NCBI RefSeq assembly: GCF_042643165.1 | Contig: NZ_JBHRSH010000002.1 | Location: forward strand, 1,054,001-1,118,000 | Length of the DNA stretch: 64,000 bases | Direction: 5' to 3' | Source: Hyphococcus aureus | GTDB taxonomy: Bacteria; Pseudomonadota; Alphaproteobacteria; Caulobacterales; Parvularculaceae | Shown: positions 16,171-24,310 of the stretch, in pieces | Numbering within the stretch: position 1 is the first letter of the stretch | How the letters are laid out: the number at the start of each line of letters is the position of its first letter | Program-made: the position numbers and the translations under genes | Notes under the pieces: model-generated | What the model was told of the DNA's origin: nothing | Seen by the model: only the letters and a program-made list of their open reading frames with translations | The model's database searches: none

Positions 16171-17313
16171 CTAACCGCCGGCGACAATCGCCGCGAGCCC
16201 GGCGCCGATGAAATTCGCGATCACATAGCCAAACACGCCGCACACGATGCCGGGCGTGACCAGCGCCCGCCAGCCCATGGCGCCCGCCATGGCGGCGGCT
16301 GTCGCCGGCCCTAGCACGCAAGCGTTGGAGCCGATCGCCACTTCCTCAATCGTCAGCTTGAACAGCCAGCCGCCAATGAAGACAAACACCGTATGCACTG
16401 AAACGATGATGGCGCCGAACAACAGCATGTTGAAGGCCGTTCCCGTCAACGCGCTGATATCAGCCGCCGCGCCGATGACGAAGAACAGAAAATAGAAAAG
16501 CAGCATGCCTATGGCTTCATCTCCGGTCAGCTTTGACAAGAGCTTCGGAAAAAAATTGGCGAGCGCGACTGAAATAAAGGTCAAAATCAAGATTGCATAG
16601 CTTGGATGGCCCGCCGCATTGGCGGCGAATGTGCTAATGGCGCAGATGGCGGCGCTAAGGCTAAGCCCCATGGCGATGTTCCACAGATCGGTTTTTGCAG
16701 TGTCGATACGCGCTTCTTCAGGTGCAACCGCGTCCGCAGCAATCGCATGCGCGCCTTTGCTCTTGGCGAACAGCCGATGCGCCAACGGCAAGGCCGTGAA
16801 CGCCGTCAACAGGGTGAGATAACTGAGGCTCACCACATTGTCTGCGGCGACCGCGGCAGACATCGCCGTCGCATCATCCAGCCCGGTGGTTTTGGCGACC
16901 GCGATCATATTCATCGACCCGCCCGTATAGGTCGCCACGAACACGCCCAGCAATTTGTCGCGTAACGGGCCGAGATCGAGCACCATGAACCCGATCAGAC
17001 CGCCGGCAATCGTGCCTAACGCACCAACGGAAAACGCGATCATGGTGCGTCCGCCTTCGGTGATGATGCGACGCAAATCAGCTTTGAACAGGAACAGCGG
17101 AATCGCCAGCGGTACGAAGATATCGCTAGCAATGCCATACATCGGCGCTGCATGAGGGATGATCCCGATATTTGCGAGAATGAGACCGGAAACAATGCAG
17201 AACACCGCAGCGGGAAAAATCCGCCCCATCGGCGTGCGCTCCACAAAAAGACCAAGCGCGATGGCGCCCAGCGTCACGGCGGTGAGCAGAAGATGGTTTG
17301 AAGGATCAATCAT
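16171..17313 (-). CDS. DUF819 family inner-membrane protein, putative transporter
   Basis: 380 residues with about 10-12 hydrophobic segments, DUF819 (YjcL-like). Inverted-repeat topology is suggested by two similar halves separated by a hydrophilic stretch (KSKGAHAIAADAVAPEEAR, near residue 190). Motifs include GLILANIGIIPH near 45, TYTGGSMNMIAVAKTTG near 130, and SNACVLGPATAAAMAGAMGW near 330. The start at 17313 is preferred to the ATG two codons earlier because AAAGG then sits 8 bases away. Third gene of the dsdA-serine hydrolase-DUF819 operon, 48 bases after the preceding stop. Such a neighbour suggests D-amino-acid or dipeptide transport, but no DUF819 substrate is known to me. Confidence 0.75.
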   Translation of the reverse strand: MIDPSNHLLLTAVTLGAIALGLFVERTPMGRIFPAAVFCIVSGLILANIGIIPHAAPMYGIASDIFVPLAIPLFLFKADLRRIITEGGRTMIAFSVGALGTIAGGLIGFMVLDLGPLRDKLLGVFVATYTGGSMNMIAVAKTTGLDDATAMSAAVAADNVVSLSYLTLLTAFTALPLAHRLFAKSKGAHAIAADAVAPEEARIDTAKTDLWNIAMGLSLSAAICAISTFAANAAGHPSYAILILTFISVALANFFPKLLSKLTGDEAIGMLLFYFLFFVIGAAADISALTGTAFNMLLFGAIIVSVHTVFVFIGGWLFKLTIEEVAIGSNACVLGPATAAAMAGAMGWRALVTPGIVCGVFGYVIANFIGAGLAAIVAGG

Positions 17314-17361
17314 GCGCATCGCCTTTTGCTTTTGTCTGGAACACTACAATCGCGGCCTTTC

Positions 17362-19113
17362 TTATTCTGGCAGGCCAGCGTCTGCGGCGGACTGATCGCT
17401 GACGCGAAGGAAAGGCACGTTCTTCGCGCGGCGGTCACTGCCTCTGAAGGCGGCAATCTTGCCCGAGCCGTCGCGTATGAAACGGATATGGCCGAAGACG
17501 CCACCTTCCACCGCGAAATCATCGGCGCCGATTGGGCGCAATTGGCCTGGTCCCGCGCGCCAATGACGAACCTTAAGTCCTTCCTCCGTCAGGTCGATGA
17601 AGTAGGAAGTGTCGAGCGTCGCGCTTTCATATTTGCCCACATATTCGCCAACATAATCAGGCAGGATGTTCGGCGCTGTGATCCGGCGACCACGAAACTC
17701 ATGAGGCCCGCGGCTGAAAACGAATTCGTCATATCCATCGCCGACAGACGTATCGAAGGCAAGGACGCCTGGCACGTCGTCATCGAGTGTAATGAAACGG
17801 CCTTCACTCGCCTGCGTCAGCTCCAAGCCGGGCCAGAATTGCGATGCCATGACGAGTCCGTCTTCGCTTGCCGTCACGTTCATCACCGGGCCGTCAGCGA
17901 GATGAAACTCACCCTCATAGGCGCGGCGCGTCTCCGCTGATGGAATATCGCCGAGTGCAGCGCGCGGATCAGAGATCTCCGTATCAGCCAGCAGCAACGC
18001 GCTGACAATCTTGCGCGCGCGGATCGAGGTGTCGCTGTCGCTGCGATTGGAGAGCACAGCGACGCCGAAATCTTTTTCGGGAATGTACATCACATGAGCG
18101 CGAAAGCCCGCATCCGATCCGCCATGCTCGACAACGCCGAGCCCGTGAAAATCCGAAAGCTCCAGTGCAAACGCATACGGAACCTCACGCCCGTTATTCA
18201 GCACGGCCTGTTGCAAAATCATCTGCTTCATCGCCGGACCGCCAAGCGGCGCGTCCGACAATAGGTTGCGCAGCCAGCGGGTCATATCGTTCGCCGTTGT
18301 CTGTAGGGAAGTCGCCCCGTAATTGTCGAAATTGAGCGGAACCTGACGATACGTCTCACCGTCCGGGTCGTATGACATGGAGCGCCCTTCAAGCGGTGCA
18401 TTGCGGATTGAGAATACGGTCGTGCGATCCATCCCGAGCGGCGTGAATATCTGCTCATCCACGACCTGCGGGAACGGCGCACCGGCAACCTTGCCGACCA
18501 CTTCAGCGAGCACCGAATAGCCCATATTGGAATAGACGAAGGCCGAGCCAGGCTCGAAATTCAGCTCATTCTGCTGCGAGGCCATCGTCAGGATATCGCG
18601 CTGGCTGATCACTTCACTTGGGCGAATGCCGGCCATGCTGGCGAGTGACCATTGATCGCGCAATCCGCTTGTGTGGTGAATGAGCTGCTCGATCATCAAG
18701 GGCTCTTTGATCTGCTTCACCGCAGGCACATAGTCCTGCGCTCTGTCGTCCAGCGACAGCTTGCCCTCATTGATCAAAAGGCCGGCGGCGTAGGCGGTAA
18801 ACTGTTTCGAGATCGACGCCACATGAAGGCGCGTATCCGACGACATCGCCATCCCCGTCTCCAGATTAGCCATGCCGTATCCGTGAACAAAGGTTTTGTC
18901 GCCATAGACCACCGCTACCACGCCGCCGGGCCCGCTCTTGCTGTCCCAATCCTCGAACACCGCATTGATTTGCGCGATGTCGTCCCGCGAAAAAGACGGC
19001 GCGGCGGTCTTATTCGCTTCTTGCGCGCATGCGCCGAGGAGCCCCACCGCCGCCAGCAGCATGGCGCCCATGGCGATGCTCGTCCGTCCAAAACCCGTCA
19101 TTGTGAAAGTCAT
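17362..19113 (-). CDS. Lipoprotein S12 serine hydrolase, D-aminopeptidase-like architecture
   Basis: 583 residues. A lipobox LLGAC (Cys29) follows a hydrophobic signal, so the enzyme is probably membrane-anchored in the periplasm. The beta-lactamase-like domain (about 45-390) has SxxK in HVASISK (S100, K103), YSN in FVYSNMG (Y194, N196) and HGGSDAG near residue 330. About 190 further residues resemble the antiparallel beta domains found after the catalytic domain in D-aminopeptidase of the DAP type (fold inference). The start at 19113 gives an ATGA overlap with the dsdA stop and has GGAG at good spacing; the ATG four codons earlier is less likely. The operon partners (dsdA, DUF819) fit release of D-amino acids from peptides or esters. 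Confidence 0.82.
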   Translation of the reverse strand: MTFTMTGFGRTSIAMGAMLLAAVGLLGACAQEANKTAAPSFSRDDIAQINAVFEDWDSKSGPGGVVAVVYGDKTFVHGYGMANLETGMAMSSDTRLHVASISKQFTAYAAGLLINEGKLSLDDRAQDYVPAVKQIKEPLMIEQLIHHTSGLRDQWSLASMAGIRPSEVISQRDILTMASQQNELNFEPGSAFVYSNMGYSVLAEVVGKVAGAPFPQVVDEQIFTPLGMDRTTVFSIRNAPLEGRSMSYDPDGETYRQVPLNFDNYGATSLQTTANDMTRWLRNLLSDAPLGGPAMKQMILQQAVLNNGREVPYAFALELSDFHGLGVVEHGGSDAGFRAHVMYIPEKDFGVAVLSNRSDSDTSIRARKIVSALLLADTEISDPRAALGDIPSAETRRAYEGEFHLADGPVMNVTASEDGLVMASQFWPGLELTQASEGRFITLDDDVPGVLAFDTSVGDGYDEFVFSRGPHEFRGRRITAPNILPDYVGEYVGKYESATLDTSYFIDLTEEGLKVRHWRAGPGQLRPIGADDFAVEGGVFGHIRFIRDGSGKIAAFRGSDRRAKNVPFLRVSDQSAADAGLPE

Positions 19114-20453
19114 GTTTCGCTCCATGGCGTCTGCCGGGAAAGACCGGCGTTCAATTCGGCCCCGCGCTCATATTGCGCGCGCCATAAATCGGCTGGCTGA
19201 TACAGCCCGCCGGTCGTCCAGATGAGATGGGTCGCCTGCGGCAGGCTTTTCTCAAGTCCGTATGCGGCGAGATAAGCGCGCCCCTGCAGCGTTTGTGTCA
19301 GCAGGCATGGCCCCAGTGCGCCCGCGAAGGCGGAAGGCTCCGCCTTGATCCCCGCCTTTTCACTGGCGAGAAACAGGGCGCGATAAAGATCCTCGTCAAG
19401 CACTGTAAAAACGCCCGACACCAGCGGCGCGATCAGTGCGGTCGTCAGCTGCGAGGCTTTGCTGACCGCAAGGCCGTCGGCGATGGTGCGATTGTCGAGA
19501 CCGTAATCGTAAACCGAAACCGGATCGGCGCTGCCTGTCGATAATTGCAGATAGACGCAAGCCGATGCCGCCGGCTCTGCAAAAAAACAGTGCACATCAT
19601 CGCCAAAAACCTGCTTCAGTCCGAAGGATACGCCGCCTGGAGCACCGCCAACGCCGCAGGGAATATATACGAACAAGGGATGGCGCCGATCGACAGCGAC
19701 GTCTTGCTCGCGCAACTGACGCTCGACTTCTTCGGCCGCTGTGCTGTAACCGAGGAACAACTCGGTTGAGGCCTCATCATCGATGAAAAACGACGTCGTG
19801 GAGACATTGGCGTCCGCGCGCGCAGCCTCAACCGCGCTTGTGTAGTCGCTGTCATGCTCAAAAATTTCGGCGCCCAGCTTGCGCAGCCGCTCTTTTTTCC
19901 AGGCGCTCGCTTCACGCGACATATGGATGACTGCGCGGAAGCCAAGCGCACGCGCCGCGGCGCCGATGCCCATGCCAAGATTGCCGGTGCTGCCGGCGAT
20001 GATTGTATGCCGCGCGAAAAAGGCGCGACATGATTCCGACAGAATCCCCTCCGGCGGCTCATCCGGCGCCAGCTCGCCGCCGCGTCGCGCCAGCTTTTCC
20101 GCCAGCGACACAACTTCGTAGAGCGCGCCGCGCGTCTTCACCGATCCTCCGACAGGCAATGCATGATCGCCTTTGACGAACATCCGGCCGCCGGAGGCGC
20201 CGTCAAATCCCAGCGCGGCGGCGAAAGCATCCGCCGCGATTAGCGGCGAAACCACCTCTCCGCCCGCCTCGCGCAATTCCTCGAACAAAGCCCCATAGAG
20301 CGAGCGAAAGGAGACAAGCCTCGCGCAGGCCTTTCGCCAATCCTCGCGCGTAAGCGGCGATTTGCGCTCAATATCATTCCAGGGGCGCAGCTCCCGGTTG
20401 GTCCAGAACGACCTCCCGCCCGCCAGCGCCAATGACTCACCCGCCCTCGTCAT
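19110..20453 (-). CDS. dsdA: D-serine dehydratase (D-serine ammonia-lyase)
   Basis: PLP enzyme turning D-serine (and more slowly D-threonine) into pyruvate (2-oxobutyrate) and ammonia. 447 residues, as E. coli DsdA. Landmarks: FVKGDHALPVGGSVKTRGALYEV near residue 90-115 with the PLP lysine in SVK, the substrate/PLP loop AGSTGNLGMGIG near 155, IPCGVGGAPGGV near 270 (glycine loop), and ADGLAVSKASQ near 340. First gene of a three-gene operon and divergent from a LysR gene across 100 bases, as in the classic dsdC/dsdXA layout, but here the partners are a serine hydrolase and DUF819 instead of DsdX. An operator copy lies 31 bases upstream. Confidence 0.93.
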   Translation of the reverse strand: MTRAGESLALAGGRSFWTNRELRPWNDIERKSPLTREDWRKACARLVSFRSLYGALFEELREAGGEVVSPLIAADAFAAALGFDGASGGRMFVKGDHALPVGGSVKTRGALYEVVSLAEKLARRGGELAPDEPPEGILSESCRAFFARHTIIAGSTGNLGMGIGAAARALGFRAVIHMSREASAWKKERLRKLGAEIFEHDSDYTSAVEAARADANVSTTSFFIDDEASTELFLGYSTAAEEVERQLREQDVAVDRRHPLFVYIPCGVGGAPGGVSFGLKQVFGDDVHCFFAEPAASACVYLQLSTGSADPVSVYDYGLDNRTIADGLAVSKASQLTTALIAPLVSGVFTVLDEDLYRALFLASEKAGIKAEPSAFAGALGPCLLTQTLQGRAYLAAYGLEKSLPQATHLIWTTGGLYQPADLWRAQYERGAELNAGLSRQTPWSET

Positions 20454-20483
20454 GGGATTATTTTCTCGCTCCGCCCGTATTCG

Positions 20484-20500
20484 TTTGGTATACCATCAAA
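20484..20500. promoter_or_regulatory. Island operator copy 6 (TTTGGTATACCATCAAA)
   Basis: Most palindromic copy, with core TGGTATACCA. Sits between divergent dsdA (31 bases) and the LysR gene (53 bases), where it could control both. Confidence 0.65.
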
Positions 20501-20553
20501 ATTGCGCGCTCCGTGCAAATTCTAATTCTTAAGGGCGAGGGTAAGGTCATCTT

Positions 20554-21540
20554 ATGAGCAAGGCGCAGATCAGCCCGCAGCAAGCCGCAAATCTGTATGT
20601 CTTCGAAATGGTGGTTCGCCGCTGCTCCTTCACCCAGGCCGCCGCCGAACTTCACCTCACGCAAAGCGCCGTCAGCCAGCGCATTTCGACGCTCGAAAAA
20701 GCGCTCGGCTTCGCCTTGTTAAAGCGCGGCGCCTCATCCTTCGAACTGACTGCCCATGGCCGCGAGCTCTATCAAACACTGGCGCCGCTTTATGAAAGAA
20801 TGGGCGACACCATCGACATGCTCCACCGCAAAGCTGAGGAGCCTACGCTCACCATCAGTTGCAGCCCCTCACTCGCGCTGGAATGGCTAACGCCGCGTCA
20901 GGCTGCGCTAACCCAGGCGCTGGACGGCGTTTGCGTCCGCATCGTCGCCGAACATGACGCGCCGAAAATCCGTCAGATGGCGGCGAAAAACATCAATGTC
21001 GCGATCCGTTATGATGACGGGCGCCATGACGACTTCCATGTGGAAGAGATCGCCGAAGAAATCCTGATGCCCGTATGCGCGCCAGCATATCTCACCCTTC
21101 ATCAAAATGGCGCGATGCCCGACATGCTGGCGAACATGACGTTGCTGCATGACAGCGAACCCTGGGATGGCGCTGCGGAAAATGAGGAATGGCGGCGCTG
21201 GCTGGAAACACAGGGCCTTGCGCCGGAACTCGCTCTGGGCGGTCATTTCGCCAATCTTGCGCAAGTCTCGATCCGATCCGCACTGTGCGGACAGGGCGTC
21301 GCGCTGGGACGCAGCATGCTCGTTTATGAGCATCTGCGCGCCGGAACACTGGCGCCGCTGGCGCCTGATGCAGCCGCCCCTATCGGCGCCGCCTATCGCG
21401 TCCTGACGCCAGTCGCGCCAGCGCCGCATTCGCCGGAAGCGAAGCTGATCGGCTGGCTGCGCCGGGAAATGGCCTTGTCCCTAACGGCTTTCCACGACAA
21501 TTATCCCGCCAGGTGCGGACGTCTGCTCGCCGCTCAGTGA
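20554..21540 (+). CDS. LysR-family regulator, DsdC/GcvA-like
   Basis: 328 residues. N-terminal winged helix (about 12-70): ANLYVFEMVVRRCSFTQAAAEL, recognition helix LTQSAVSQRISTLEKALG, then FELTAHGREL. A periplasmic-binding-protein-like effector domain follows (about 95-300). Divergent from dsdA with the palindromic operator between them, so it likely senses D-serine or a related D-amino acid and controls dsdA. Whether it also acts at the other island promoters or leaves them to the MarR protein cannot be decided from sequence. The stop abuts the convergent deacylase gene. Confidence 0.88.
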   Translation: MSKAQISPQQAANLYVFEMVVRRCSFTQAAAELHLTQSAVSQRISTLEKALGFALLKRGASSFELTAHGRELYQTLAPLYERMGDTIDMLHRKAEEPTLTISCSPSLALEWLTPRQAALTQALDGVCVRIVAEHDAPKIRQMAAKNINVAIRYDDGRHDDFHVEEIAEEILMPVCAPAYLTLHQNGAMPDMLANMTLLHDSEPWDGAAENEEWRRWLETQGLAPELALGGHFANLAQVSIRSALCGQGVALGRSMLVYEHLRAGTLAPLAPDAAAPIGAAYRVLTPVAPAPHSPEAKLIGWLRREMALSLTAFHDNYPARCGRLLAAQ

Positions 21541-23253
21541 TTACCGTGCGACGCGGCCTTCCCAGCCGGGCCCGCGCACGACCCTCCCTGGAAGCGCGCC
21601 GGTTGGCTCGCCGTCGCGCAGAACCGCCTCTCCGTTCACAAACACGTCCACCATCCCGGTCGCATATTGATGCGGCTCGGCGAAAGTTGCGTTGTCGGTG
21701 ATCGTGTCCGGATTGAAGATGGCAATGTCAGCGTAATAACCAGGCGCCAAAAGCCCGCGCTGTTCGATGCGCAGATTATGCGCCGGAAGCGAAGTCATCT
21801 TGCGCACCGCTTCCTGAAGCGTCAGCGTCTTTTCCTCGCGAACATATTTACCGAGAAGGCGCGCAAAGCTTCCATAGGTGCGCGGATGGGTCATGGATTT
21901 CAAGAACACACCTTCCGTCGCGATCGCCGGGGAATCTGAACAGATGCTCATCCACGGCAAGACCAGCGCTTTTTTCACATTCTCTTCCGACATGGCGAAA
22001 TAGATCGCGTCGATCCGGCTATTATCCTCAATCAGCAAGTCAATGATCGTATCTTCCGCCGAGGTTCCGCGCTCGGCGGCGACTTCAGAAAGGCGTTTGC
22101 CGGTCAGCGGCTTCAGGGCATCGGATTTGAAGCCAACCAGCATGATATTTTCGGGCCCGTTCTGCGCAAGATATTGCGCCCACCGATCAGTCGGCGTGCG
22201 CATGTCTGCGATAATGCTGGCGCGAATTTCAGGATTTTTCAGCCGGCGTATAAACTCTTCCTGTCCGCCTTCACGGCTCCATGGCGGGAGCGTCGTATCA
22301 AGACCGGTTGATGAAGCGTTGTAGGTGTACATGTCTGAAGTGATCTCAAGACCTTCGGCGCGCGCCGCCTCGACTGCAGCAATTGCTGCATCGATCTTCG
22401 GCCAGTTGGCGCGGCCAGCCTGTTTGAAATGGTATATCTCCGCCCGCACGCCAGACTGGCGCGCAATCTCAATCAATTCATAGACGCCCTCAAGCAAGGC
22501 GTTGCCTTCGCTGCGCAAATGGGACGTGTACATGCCGCCGAATTCGCCGGCGGCGCTCGCCAACGCGACAAGCTCGTCGGTTTTTGCATAAAAACCCGGC
22601 GCATAGATCAGCGCTGACGCCACGCCCAGCGCGCCTTCACGCATCGCCTCGCGCACCAGCTCCTGCATCGCGGCCAGCTCTTCCGCAGTAGGCGCGCGGT
22701 CCTCTTCGCCTATTACATAATTGCGCACAGTCGTCGCCCCGATATAAGAGGCGAAATTCGGCGCGACGCCCCGCGCCTCCATAAATTCGAGATAGTCTCC
22801 CAACGACGTCCATTCGATATCGTATCGGATATCGCCCTGCGAGCGAAGCATCTCCTCCTTGGTGCGCTCATTGACCGGCCCCCAGGATTCGCCTTCTCCG
22901 AAGACCTCCAGCGTGACGCCCTGACGGATATCGCTCTGGGCGCGGCCGTCAACCATAAGCGAATCCACCGCCCAGCTCATCATGTTGATGAAGCCAGGAC
23001 TGACGGCAAGCCCAGCGGCATCAATTTCCGTCCGGCCGCGGGCGCCGGAATAGTCACCAATTCCTGCGATTTCATCACCGTTTACAGCGACATCTGCTTC
23101 ATAAGGCGCCCCGCCCGCGCCGTCGTAAATCATGCCACTCCGTATAATGACATCATATTCAGGAATAGCCTGCTCCGGACCTCTTGAGCACCCCATTAGC
23201 AGCGCTAAGCCAACCCATAAGACGATAATATAAACAAATCTGTATACGAACAT
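21541..23253 (-). CDS. Lipoprotein D-aminoacylase-family amidohydrolase lacking the HxH motif
   Basis: Amidohydrolase-superfamily protein of the N-acyl-D-amino-acid deacylase group. 570 residues. The lipobox LLMGC (Cys22) predicts a lipoprotein. Family features: DVIIRSGMIYDGAGG, the TSHLRSEG His near residue 250, YHFKQAG near 282, and SICSDSPAIATEG with the catalytic Asp near 440, followed by YGSFARLLGKYVREE and LLAPGYYADIAIF. The position of the usual HxH after SPGFI reads NMMSWAVDS, so two metal ligands are missing, and the next loop reads VFGEGES where D-aminoacylase has a Cys ligand. It may be a mononuclear variant or have a changed role. The ATG start is preferred over a TTG four codons upstream. 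An operator-like copy lies 125 bases upstream. Confidence 0.8.
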   Translation of the reverse strand: MFVYRFVYIIVLWVGLALLMGCSRGPEQAIPEYDVIIRSGMIYDGAGGAPYEADVAVNGDEIAGIGDYSGARGRTEIDAAGLAVSPGFINMMSWAVDSLMVDGRAQSDIRQGVTLEVFGEGESWGPVNERTKEEMLRSQGDIRYDIEWTSLGDYLEFMEARGVAPNFASYIGATTVRNYVIGEEDRAPTAEELAAMQELVREAMREGALGVASALIYAPGFYAKTDELVALASAAGEFGGMYTSHLRSEGNALLEGVYELIEIARQSGVRAEIYHFKQAGRANWPKIDAAIAAVEAARAEGLEITSDMYTYNASSTGLDTTLPPWSREGGQEEFIRRLKNPEIRASIIADMRTPTDRWAQYLAQNGPENIMLVGFKSDALKPLTGKRLSEVAAERGTSAEDTIIDLLIEDNSRIDAIYFAMSEENVKKALVLPWMSICSDSPAIATEGVFLKSMTHPRTYGSFARLLGKYVREEKTLTLQEAVRKMTSLPAHNLRIEQRGLLAPGYYADIAIFNPDTITDNATFAEPHQYATGMVDVFVNGEAVLRDGEPTGALPGRVVRGPGWEGRVAR

Positions 23254-23377
23254 ACTGACACCCAAAATCTTCTGCCGCCAAAGCGCTATAGCAGAAGAAA
23301 AGGCGCGTCCACCATTTTTGTTTTTCTCCAGACCTTGAAATAACCTGACAAAACCATCCGCGCAGCCAATGAGGCTG

Positions 23378-23391
23378 CTTGCATTATCATC
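23378..23391 (+). promoter_or_regulatory. Island operator copy 7, weaker (CTTGCATTATCATC)
   Basis: Two differences from TTTGCATTACCATC. Lies 125 bases upstream of the deacylase 2 start. Included because of its position at the last transcription unit of the island. Confidence 0.4.
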
Positions 23392-23458
23392 AGTAAACTG
23401 ATTTCTTTTTTCAAAACCGCGACGACATCAACTTCAAAAATTAGACCATCGGGTGAAG

Positions 23459-23873
23459 CGCCAGACCTATAAACACAGAATTACCCGGCTCGCTTTCCAA
23501 AGAGCGCAAAAGTCCATTCGTCGGCAACATTGAGCTCGATGAGCTACTTCCCTTCGCGAGGCCTGAACGCATTCGAAAATCCCAGCGGCGGCCTCTCCCG
23601 CCGCTACTTGGAGAAGGCGAGTTGTCGAATACGGATGCCCCGGCAAGCGTTACATTTTCTAAAAATAGCGACGGCATAAGCGATCATAACCAAACCGATC
23701 CGGGTATGTGCGACAACGCAGCGCGGGTGAACTATTCCGCGGTTGAGGAGCGGCATTCGCAATGAGACGCTGCCGCCGCGGCGCTCGAAACGGCAAATGC
23801 GCGGCTGCTGGCGCTGATCGAGACGACCGTGCATGACCGGATTGCGAAATTCCCGGCGAAAGGCGAACAATGA
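23459..23873 (+). pseudogene. Possible gene remnant with one in-frame stop
   Basis: One reading frame stays open for about 100 codons (IELDELLPFARPERIRK near 23529, NYSAVEERHSQ near 23730), meets TGA at 23763-23765, and continues for 35 codons of normal-looking composition (AAAALETANARLLALIETTV) to TGA at 23871. I do not recognise the product. ELDELLPF loosely recalls the C-terminal end of IS66-type transposases, but this is too short to claim. It could also be chance. Confidence 0.2.
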
Positions 23874-23943
23874 TTGCAAAACCTCTGTAAAACCGCCTTA
23901 AGACGGCGACAGCGAAAAGCGCTACAAGCCCTTGTTTTTATTA

Positions 23944-24020
23944 TGGTAGCGGGGGGCGGATTTGAACCGCCGACCTCAGGGTTATGAATCCTGCGCTCTC
24001 ACCAACTGAGCTACCCCGCC
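23944..24020 (-). tRNA. tRNA-Met (CAT), elongator type
   Basis: 77 bases on the minus strand with encoded CCA. Acceptor GGCGGGG pairs with CCCCGCT, D arm TAGCTCAGTTGGTGAGAGC, anticodon loop TTCATAA, T arm GGCGG TTCAAAT CCGCC. The first pair is G-T, so it lacks the C-A mismatch of initiator tRNA. A lysidine-modified Ile tRNA also reads CAT in DNA and is the alternative. Confidence 0.93.
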
Positions 24021-24310
24021 AAAAGGGTCCCGGGCGCTTCAGCCGCGCCGCCGGGAGCGGAGGTCTATAACGGGCGGCGCAGGCCCCTGCAAGAGGCCAT
24101 GAGGCCCGATCTCTTCCACACCGCCCACCTGCGCCGCGATCACGTCAAAAGCGCGGGATGAGCCCGCGCCTTTTCCCCGGTTTGTCGTTGAAACGAGCCC
24201 CGAACGCGGCGCGCCGAGCCTAACCAGAAGCGCCCGGCCCCGCCGCCTCTGATAGGCTCAAACACGACCTTCAACCTTTGCGCTCGCGCCTCCAGGCCAA
24301 TGGAAAAACA
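24021..24310. other. Intergenic stretch between tRNA-Met and the DUF1579-like gene
   Basis: 290 GC-rich bases. It should hold the tRNA-Met promoter (minus strand) and the promoter of the next plus-strand gene. No repeat, operator or small gene was seen. Confidence 0.4.

Larger units (their letters stand above)
23254..23943. other. 690-base stretch without an intact gene, upstream of deacylase 2
   Basis: It holds the promoter side of the deacylase gene (including the element at 23378-23391), a plus-strand frame open from about 23459 to 23762 and continuing past one TGA to 23873, and the 3' flank of tRNA-Met. Short minus-strand open frames here have no recognisable content. It may be a decayed gene area next to a tRNA. 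Confidence 0.4.

Noticed and set aside
23459..23873. Named transposase or phage gene
   Set aside because: Only a short ELDELLPF-like string is suggestive. Too little to name a family, so it is left as a possible remnant.
23944..24020. Initiator tRNA or integrated prophage at this tRNA
   Set aside because: The acceptor stem lacks the initiator mismatch, and no integrase gene or duplicated tRNA end was seen.
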